Assembly: GCA_964347265.1 (NCBI GenBank)
Contig: CAYFXV010000013.1
Span: 1 to 16,974 of the forward strand
DNA from: CS1-C013 sp964347265
GTDB lineage: Archaea > Aenigmatarchaeota > Aenigmatarchaeia > Aenigmatarchaeales > Aenigmatarchaeaceae
DNA: 16,974 nt
Reading direction: 5' to 3'
Position 1 is the stretch's first letter; each line of letters starts with the position of its first letter. Below, in pieces: positions 12,014-16,974 of the stretch. A program made the position numbers and the translations under genes. The notes beneath the pieces are model-generated. The model had not been told where the DNA came from and ran no database searches. It saw only the letters and a list, made by a program, of their open reading frames with translations.

Positions 12014-13383
12014 CAAACCACATTCAAATCTTTTTCAAAATATTCTCTAAGAAATATTCTAAATTCTTTTGGTAATTTTTTCATTAATTTAATTGCTTTA
12101 TCTCCATCAGCTGTTTTGCAATTTTTAATAGCAGGAGCAATTTTGCTCGGGATGCCTCTTTCTAATAAATTCTTTTTTGATTTTTTAAACAAATTTTTCA
12201 AAAATTGTGAAACTTCAGTAAAATCTTTTTCAAGTTCAACAACCCAGTTTTTACCTTCAATAAAAATTTTCTCTTTTTTATAATGTTTCAAGAACTCTTC
12301 TGCATGTTTACTAAAAACATCGGGCCCTATGTTTTTTGAAACTTTAGGTATTTGCCATTCTTTCATTTCCAAAATTAAAACACATTTTTTATTACAATAA
12401 AAATCATTTCTTAATACCCCAAAACCATTTTGTGTTAGCATTTTTCCCATTATTTTAGAGAATCTCTTCATTTGAGGATACAAAACATCTTCTATAACTT
12501 TTGGTCTTTTAAAAACTATTAAGTACAATCTTGTACCTCTATTTTTGATCCTTTTTGAAATCTCAGCTATAGAATAGGGTTTTAAAGGTTTTTTGAAAAA
12601 GAATTCTTTTTTTGGATTTTCAATAAAATCTTTACAAGCTTTGACAAATGTATAAAACTTCTCAACAGAAATTGCAGCTCCCACGTTCCTATTTTTATCA
12701 ACAGGATCTATTACAATTAAAGCAGTTTTAAATTTTTTTGATAATCTTTCTTTGTCTTCATTACCAAAAGTTATAACATGACCTGCTCTCCATTTATACG
12801 CATCTTTAACACAGTTCATAAAACTTCCATATTTTATAATTAATAGCTCGCAGAGGTAACCAGAAAAACCCAAAGTTTTTACATCAGCCCCATAACATTT
12901 GTTAGCTATGCAAAACTGCTTTAACAATCTAACTTCATCAGGCTTTTTAAGATTTTTCTTAACAAATCTCACATGATGAGGTGTTCTATCAACTGCAGAT
13001 TTTATTTTTTCAGGATTTTTAATATCATAAGCAGGAACTATGTCTATTTGAAATTTTCTTACCCATCCCCTCAAATATGGATGTTCAGCAAATGCTATCT
13101 GATGCCTTCCCTTAAGATTTTTTATTATATTTTTAGCTAGATTAAGACCTCTTTCTTCTAGTTGTTTTTTAGAAATATTCGGATTGAATAACAGGAATAA
13201 GTCTAATTCATACTTTTTGGCTAACCAAGTATCTTTTTCTACAGAACCACAAATTATTGGTTTTACCTCTTTAGAGAATTTTCTAGAGATTCTTATTAGT
13301 TTTTCAATAAAATTACCCATTTCTCTTTCTTCGTTTTCACTAGGTTTTATCTTTTTTAGAACTGCATTTAGATTCATTTTCAT
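12013..13383 (-). CDS. cca: CCA tRNA nucleotidyltransferase, class I (archaeal)
   Basis: A 456-residue archaeal CCA-adding enzyme that builds or repairs the CCA end of tRNAs from CTP and ATP without a template. The nucleotidyltransferase motif is CGSVEKDTWLAKKYELDLFLLF, with catalytic Glu59 and Asp61. The third carboxylate is Asp114 in FQIDIVPAYD. DRTPHHVRFV, then DEVRLLKQFCIANKCYGAD and GFSGYLCELLIIKYGSF follow, as in the Archaeoglobus enzyme. Length is normal. ATG 13383 is used; ATG 13377 is two codons later. It heads a seven-gene minus-strand run down to purM. A candidate TATA (CTTTATTT around 13408-13415) would make it nearly leaderless. Confidence 0.97.
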   Translation of the reverse strand: MKMNLNAVLKKIKPSENEEREMGNFIEKLIRISRKFSKEVKPIICGSVEKDTWLAKKYELDLFLLFNPNISKKQLEERGLNLAKNIIKNLKGRHQIAFAEHPYLRGWVRKFQIDIVPAYDIKNPEKIKSAVDRTPHHVRFVKKNLKKPDEVRLLKQFCIANKCYGADVKTLGFSGYLCELLIIKYGSFMNCVKDAYKWRAGHVITFGNEDKERLSKKFKTALIVIDPVDKNRNVGAAISVEKFYTFVKACKDFIENPKKEFFFKKPLKPYSIAEISKRIKNRGTRLYLIVFKRPKVIEDVLYPQMKRFSKIMGKMLTQNGFGVLRNDFYCNKKCVLILEMKEWQIPKVSKNIGPDVFSKHAEEFLKHYKKEKIFIEGKNWVVELEKDFTEVSQFLKNLFKKSKKNLLERGIPSKIAPAIKNCKTADGDKAIKLMKKLPKEFRIFLREYFEKDLNVV

Positions 13384-13390
13384 CGATTAG

Positions 13391-13400
13391 ATTTATAAAT
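13391..13400 (+). promoter_or_regulatory. TATA box between divergent cca and TM-helix genes
   Basis: ATTTATAAAT, a perfect 10-bp palindrome. On the plus strand it is centred 25 bases before ATG 13421, so that gene is probably leaderless. On the minus strand it is too close to cca to serve it well; cca likely uses AT-rich sequence nearer 13410. Confidence 0.5.
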
Positions 13401-13420
13401 AAGGAAGTAAATAAAGTTTT

Positions 13421-14071
13421 ATGGTCAGTATTATGTACTTTCAAGAAATGTGGGCCAGCATTTGGTATAACTTTGTGACAAATTTCCCCCTATTATTATG
13501 GGCAATAATCTGGCTATTAATAGGTTTCATAGTTGGAAAAATTGGGGGATGGATAGTAAAACAGTTCTTAGTTAAGATGAAACTAGACCAATATGTTTTT
13601 GAAAGAGATAAATTCAAAATGAAACTTTCAGATATATTTGCAGCTTTAGTTAGATGGATATTATATCTTTCTTTTATTTTGGTTGCAGCAACATACTTAA
13701 CTTTTGCACCGCAGTTAGCTAATTTGATTACATACGCTATAGGATTTTTAGGAGGAGTTGTAGAAGCAACAATCATAATCGTAATTGGTTACAGCCTATC
13801 TTACTACATCAAAGAACAAGTTATGAAAACAAAAACTTTATACGGAGATATAGTAGGAAATGTAATATTCTTCCTAATACTTTATGTTTCCGTAGCATTG
13901 GCACTTCCCTTTGTTGGCATAGATACACAACTAATTAATTGGATATTGATTGTAGTAGTTGCTTCGCTTGGTTTAGGAATGGCAATTGCAATTGGTCTAG
14001 GATTAAAAGACGTTGTCAGAGATATTGGCAAAACTTATTCCAAAAGGTTCATGAAGAAGAGAAGAAAATAG
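13421..14071 (+). CDS. TM-helix repeat membrane protein (MscS-related, no MscS beta domain)
   Basis: A 216-residue integral membrane protein with about four or five hydrophobic helices: residues ~18-45, ~70-95, ~100-130, ~143-165 and ~172-195. The glycine/alanine-rich LIGFIVGKIGGWIVKQFLVKMKLDQYVFE and VVVASLGLGMAIAIGLGLKDVVRDI resemble the conserved TM-helix repeat found beside or within small-conductance mechanosensitive channels. The cytoplasmic beta and C-terminal domains of MscS are absent, so channel function is uncertain. It ends in a basic cytoplasmic tail, KRFMKKRRK. ATG 13433 is a possible alternative start. Followed after nine bases by a CBS-domain gene, which might sense adenylates and regulate it. 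Confidence 0.75.
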   Translation: MVSIMYFQEMWASIWYNFVTNFPLLLWAIIWLLIGFIVGKIGGWIVKQFLVKMKLDQYVFERDKFKMKLSDIFAALVRWILYLSFILVAATYLTFAPQLANLITYAIGFLGGVVEATIIIVIGYSLSYYIKEQVMKTKTLYGDIVGNVIFFLILYVSVALALPFVGIDTQLINWILIVVVASLGLGMAIAIGLGLKDVVRDIGKTYSKRFMKKRRK

Positions 14072-14080
14072 TAGATTATT

Positions 14081-14512
14081 ATGTTAGTGAAAGAAATAAT
14101 GACTACTGCTGTAAAGACTATTAGACCTGAGGATACAGTTAAAAAATTAGCTGAAGGAATGGTTAAATATAAAATAGGCTCTTTGGTAGTTGTTTCAGGT
14201 TCTGGAGAAGTTGTTGGAATAGCAACAGAAAGAGATGTTATAGAACATGTTATTATTTTAGGAAAAAGTCCCGACGAAGTAAGGGTTCAAGAAGTAATGA
14301 CAAAAGATATGATAACAATTAATCCTAGCAATACACTAGAAGAAGCAGCAGATATCATGGTTCATCATGAAATAAAGAAACTCCCTGTGATTGAAGGAGG
14401 AAGGCTAGTGGGAATTGTTACTGCTACTGACCTTATAGCTTATGAGAACAAATTAGTAGAAAAAATAGCACATCTTATAATGGCTTCACCCATGAAAAGT
14501 ATTGGTGGCTAA
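14081..14512 (+). CDS. Two-CBS-domain protein
   Basis: A 143-residue protein that is one Bateman module. The first CBS is residues ~5-60 (IMTTAVKTIRPEDTVKKLAEGMVKYKIGSLVVV, then GIATERDVI) and the second ~70-125 (VMTKDMITINPSNTLEEAADIMVHHEIKKLPVI, then VGIVTATDLI). Each carries the typical G-I-x-T-x-x-D nucleotide-phosphate-binding end, so it probably binds adenine nucleotides or SAM-like ligands. No catalytic domain is attached. It is co-directional with and nine bases behind the TM-helix gene. Its TAA stop overlaps the TAG of the convergent glycosylase gene by four coordinates' worth of sequence. Confidence 0.92.
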   Translation: MLVKEIMTTAVKTIRPEDTVKKLAEGMVKYKIGSLVVVSGSGEVVGIATERDVIEHVIILGKSPDEVRVQEVMTKDMITINPSNTLEEAADIMVHHEIKKLPVIEGGRLVGIVTATDLIAYENKLVEKIAHLIMASPMKSIGG

Positions 14513-15126
14513 CCATAAAATTCTTTTTCTCCAGATTGATAAAGCCATATAGCAATATCTAATTTCTCTGGAGGTATTTTTAATTCTTTTGATAATTTCA
14601 AGAATTTGTTTTCTAGTTCAATATATTGTTTTTTAGTTAAACTTCCTGGTTCATAATCATTATATCCTATTTTTCTAAGGAAATTTTGGACATGAACATC
14701 TATTATTGGTAAGCCTCTAAAGCCTATATTTCTCATAAAATTGGCAGACTGTTTGATTCCTATACCTTTTATATTTTCTATTAACCATTTTCTGAGTTCT
14801 ATGGGATCAGAAGTGAGCATTCTTTTTAATGTTGGTAATTTTTCTCTAGCTTCAATTATTCGTTCTGCTTTAACATAAGGAAATCTTACTCCTTTTAGAT
14901 AATTTCTTAATTCTTCTAAATTTGCTCTAAATAACTTCTTATCTGCTTTTAGTTTGTTAATAACTTCTCTACAATTTTTTGCTTTGGATTGAGATGTTAA
15001 AATAGAGAAACAAAGCTCTCCAAACAAACACTCGTCATCCTTTATATCACACTTCTTAATAAAATTTCTTATTTTCTCTTTTTTAGTTTCATAAAATTCT
15101 AAAAGTTTATTTACTTCTATTTTCAT
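14509..15126 (-). CDS. N-glycosylase/DNA lyase, archaeal Ogg2 type (8-oxoguanine repair)
   Basis: A 205-residue helix-hairpin-helix-GPD glycosylase of the archaeal Ogg2 type, which removes 8-oxoguanine and cleaves the abasic site. The HhH is IKGIGIKQSANFMRNIG, with the likely catalytic Lys125, and IIDVHV supplies Asp143. ELCFSILTSQSKAKNC and RFPYVKAERIIEAR are the conserved N-terminal blocks of this group. No C-terminal iron-sulfur cluster is seen, unlike EndoIII/MutY. ATG 15126 lies about 25 bases after a TATA-like TATATATAATT (15146-15156), so the message is probably leaderless. It is divergent from the ABC gene and overlaps the convergent CBS gene at the stops. Confidence 0.9.
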   Translation of the reverse strand: MKIEVNKLLEFYETKKEKIRNFIKKCDIKDDECLFGELCFSILTSQSKAKNCREVINKLKADKKLFRANLEELRNYLKGVRFPYVKAERIIEAREKLPTLKRMLTSDPIELRKWLIENIKGIGIKQSANFMRNIGFRGLPIIDVHVQNFLRKIGYNDYEPGSLTKKQYIELENKFLKLSKELKIPPEKLDIAIWLYQSGEKEFYG

Positions 15127-15140
15127 AATAATCTCATAGT

Positions 15141-15156
15141 TTTAAAATTATATATA
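15141..15156. promoter_or_regulatory. Divergent promoter region between ogg2-like and ABC genes
   Basis: Plus strand: TTTAAAAT (15141-15148) fits a start near ATG 15165. Minus strand: TATATATAATT (15146-15156) fits a start near ATG 15126. The two overlapping TATA elements share an intergenic region of under 40 bp, so the two genes probably compete for initiation. Confidence 0.5.
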
Positions 15157-15164
15157 TGATTTTT

Positions 15165-15833
15165 ATGAAACCTATAGTTGAACTAAGAAATGTTACAAAA
15201 GAATATCTTATGGGAGAAGTTATAGTAAAGGCTATAGATGGAGTTAATTTAAAAATAAAAAAATCTGAGAGTATAGCATTGATGGGACCTTCTGGTTCAG
15301 GAAAATCTACAATGCTTCATTTGGTAGGATGCTTAGACAGGCCAACAAAAGGGAAAATTCTTATAGATGGAAAGGATGTTTCTAATTTAAATGACAATGA
15401 ATTAGCTGTCATCAGGAGAAAGAAAATAGGATTTATATTTCAGTTCTTTAATTTAATACCATCTTTTACAGCCTTAGGAAATGTCGAACTTCCAATGATG
15501 TTTTCAAGAATTCCAAATCGAAAAGAAAAAGCTAAAGAACTATTAAAAGCAGTAGGCTTGGGGCAAAGACTTCATCATTACCCTTCTCAGCTTAGTGGTG
15601 GAGAAACACAAAGAGTGGCAATAGCAAGATCTTTAGCAAATGATCCCCAAATAGTATTGGCTGATGAGCCCACAGGTAATCTAGATTCTAAATCTGGAAA
15701 AGAAATATTAGAGGTCTTAGTGAAACTTAATAAGGAAAAAGGAGTAACTTTATTAATTGTTACACATGATAATTTGATAGCTAGACATGCTAGAAGAAAA
15801 ATTAAATTAAGAGATGGAAAAATAGTAAGATGA
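15165..15833 (+). CDS. ABC transporter ATP-binding protein, MacB/LolD type
   Basis: A 222-residue ATPase of the MacB/LolD/FtsE-like group. Walker A is GPSGSGKS (residues 41-48), the Q-loop is IFQFFNLIPSFTALGNVELPM, the signature is LSGGETQRVAIARSL, Walker B is IVLADEPTGNLDS, and the H-loop is VTHD. The signature has E where most members have Q (LSGGQ). ATG 15165 (MKPIVELRNV) is chosen over ATG 15156 because ATGAT-like bases and the TATA spacing favour it; the difference is three residues. It is coupled to a signal-peptide protein with a COG1361-like domain. A further gene starting at 16973 is probably the MacB/FtsX-type permease, but that lies outside the window. Confidence 0.93.
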   Translation: MKPIVELRNVTKEYLMGEVIVKAIDGVNLKIKKSESIALMGPSGSGKSTMLHLVGCLDRPTKGKILIDGKDVSNLNDNELAVIRRKKIGFIFQFFNLIPSFTALGNVELPMMFSRIPNRKEKAKELLKAVGLGQRLHHYPSQLSGGETQRVAIARSLANDPQIVLADEPTGNLDSKSGKEILEVLVKLNKEKGVTLLIVTHDNLIARHARRKIKLRDGKIVR

Positions 15834-15837
15834 TTAC

Positions 15838-16968
15838 ATGAAAAAAATAATGATTTTAATATTGTTTTTGTTTTTAATTGGAATAGCTGAAGCTGCTAAT
15901 ATATCTTTGACTGTTTCTTGGTCACTTTCTTCATCTACTGTAAGACCTGGTGGTGATTTAATAATTTATTTAACGGCAACCAACCCAGGACTTGATTTAG
16001 AGAGTGTTGTTTTAACAGCAACTGCAGGACCTTATATAAAACTAACTTCAGGTGGCAAAATAGAACTTGGAGATATGCCTGCCACAACATCTCAACAATC
16101 TTCAATATCTGTGAGAGTTGATGAAAATGCTGAAGCAACCACTTCTTATGTTTATTTAGAAGCTAAGTATTATTACAGTAATTCTGAGTACAAAAAGACA
16201 TTTTATGTACCAATAACAATTAAAAAAGAACCTCTCTTAGAAATTGTTAATGTTGTTTTTAATGATACTGTTGAACCAGGAAAAACATTTTTACTATCTT
16301 TTGGTGTTTCTAATAAAGGTGATAGTACAGCAAGAGATTTAAAAGTTAAATTAAATAAAACAACTTTATTTACAACTCCAGGGTCAACAGGAGAGATTAT
16401 AATAGATGAGCTAAAGCCTTTGGAATCTAAAAGCTTAGATTTTCTCATAACAATAAATCCAGATGCAGACATAGGAATAGAATCAATACCAGTCAATATT
16501 TCTTATTTTGATGATACAAAATCAAATAGTTATACACAAACTAAGAAAATTGGCCTAAAGGTATCAGGAGATGTTGATTTTGTAGTTACAATTGACTCTT
16601 ACACTAACTTTTATTATGGCCGAATTGGTGAAGTATCAATTTATATAGCAAATCGTGGTTTAGCATCAGCTGAATATGTTTCTGTAGACGCTAAATCAGA
16701 TTTTGGTTCAAAGGAATTTTATATAGGAAGTCTAGATTCTGATGATTCAGAAACAATTGACTTGCCTCAAAATTTAGCTAAAGCTTCAGGGAAATATCCA
16801 ATCCATTTAACCTTAAATTACAGAGATAAATTTGATAAAGAATATTCCTTTGAAAAAACAGTTGAAGTAATACCTACCAATGCTCCAATAGATTATACCA
16901 CCATTTTAATTGTGATAGTTGTTCTAGCAATTATTGTATATTGGATTTACAAAAAAAGAAAGAAGTGA
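15838..16968 (+). CDS. Secreted, C-terminally anchored COG1361/CARDB-like surface protein
   Basis: A 376-residue exported protein. Residues 1-19 form a signal peptide ending IGIAEA before ANISL. Three or four beta-sandwich repeats follow, recognisable from SSSTVRPGGDLIIYLTATNPG, then VEPGKTFLLSFGVSNKGDSTARDLKV and IGEVSIYIANRGLASAEYVSV, the pattern of CARDB/S-layer-related COG1361 domains. A single transmembrane helix (~353-369) and KKRKK tail anchor it, with the bulk outside. Such proteins often sit beside MacB-like ABC ATPases and may be the extracellular partner. ATG 15838 is preceded by GATGAT at three bases; the ABC gene's TGA (15831-15833) lies inside it. Confidence 0.85.
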   Translation: MKKIMILILFLFLIGIAEAANISLTVSWSLSSSTVRPGGDLIIYLTATNPGLDLESVVLTATAGPYIKLTSGGKIELGDMPATTSQQSSISVRVDENAEATTSYVYLEAKYYYSNSEYKKTFYVPITIKKEPLLEIVNVVFNDTVEPGKTFLLSFGVSNKGDSTARDLKVKLNKTTLFTTPGSTGEIIIDELKPLESKSLDFLITINPDADIGIESIPVNISYFDDTKSNSYTQTKKIGLKVSGDVDFVVTIDSYTNFYYGRIGEVSIYIANRGLASAEYVSVDAKSDFGSKEFYIGSLDSDDSETIDLPQNLAKASGKYPIHLTLNYRDKFDKEYSFEKTVEVIPTNAPIDYTTILIVIVVLAIIVYWIYKKRKK

Positions 16969-16974
16969 TTTAAT
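16965..16974 (+). promoter_or_regulatory. Ribosome site and cut start codon of the next gene
   Basis: GTGAT (16965-16969), three bases TTA, then AT at 16973-16974 where the window ends. By the rule seen throughout the window, the next base should be G, completing ATG. The TGA stop of the surface-protein gene (16966-16968) lies inside this GTGAT. The product is expected to be an ABC permease by context only. Confidence 0.6.

Noticed and set aside
13939..14124. Plus-strand frame overlapping the end of the TM-helix gene and the start of the CBS gene
   Set aside because: It overlaps two well supported genes in another frame and its Cys/Trp/Arg-rich composition is unlike real proteins here.

Overview
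The window comes from an AT-rich archaeon. The evidence is a split RNA polymerase B'' subunit preceded by RpoH, eukaryote-type ribosomal proteins eL37 and eS8, an Sm-like (LSm) protein, a class I (archaeal) CCA-adding enzyme, a TrmB-family regulator and an Ogg2-type glycosylase. It also has TATA boxes about 25 nt upstream of many starts and no encoded CCA on the tRNA. Small genes, heavy operon packing and short membrane proteins with an FLKPxW N-terminus suggest a DPANN-type lineage (Woesearchaeota/Pacearchaeota-like), but this placement is inferred. A consistent start signal is visible: GTGAT or a close variant, three bases, then ATG/GTG/TTG. It matches the archaeal 16S 3' end, and I used it to choose starts.

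Layout. 1-575 (minus): the start of rpoB'' and rpoH. 673-990 (minus): a two-helix membrane protein with a polybasic tail. 1014-2923 (minus): a tRNA-Lys(CTT) gene followed by two cassette-like modules. One carries a cytidine deaminase-like gene and a P-loop kinase-like gene, the other a DUF4386 membrane protein. The modules are separated by a 21-bp copy of the tRNA 3' end, and each ends in the same start-of-gene repeat. 2957-3371 (minus): LSm and eL37. 3469-7579: a TrmB regulator, two identical palindromic operators, and a divergent four-gene operon (cytidylate kinase-like, RlmN-like radical SAM methylase, NUDIX hydrolase, MtaD/DadD-type deaminase). 7649-8035 (plus): eS8. 8047-13383 (minus): a packed seven-gene run reading cca, small membrane protein, RNase Z, paralogous small membrane protein, LigD-type 3'-phosphoesterase, endonuclease IV-like, purM. 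13421-14512 (plus): a TM-helix (MscS-related) protein and a two-CBS protein. 14509-15126 (minus): Ogg2-like glycosylase, overlapping the CBS gene tail to tail. 15165-16974 (plus): an ABC ATPase, a signal-peptide/COG1361-like surface protein, and the start signal of a further gene cut by the window end.

Two parts stand out. The TrmB-controlled operon pairs an RlmN-type enzyme with a deaminase of the family that recycles 5'-deoxyadenosine and S-adenosylhomocysteine, the two nucleoside by-products of RlmN chemistry. The RlmN-like protein keeps both catalytic cysteines but lacks the usual N-terminal domain. The tRNA-Lys locus looks like a small integrase-less genomic island built from att-bounded modules. 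No stretch longer than 300 bases lacks a gene.
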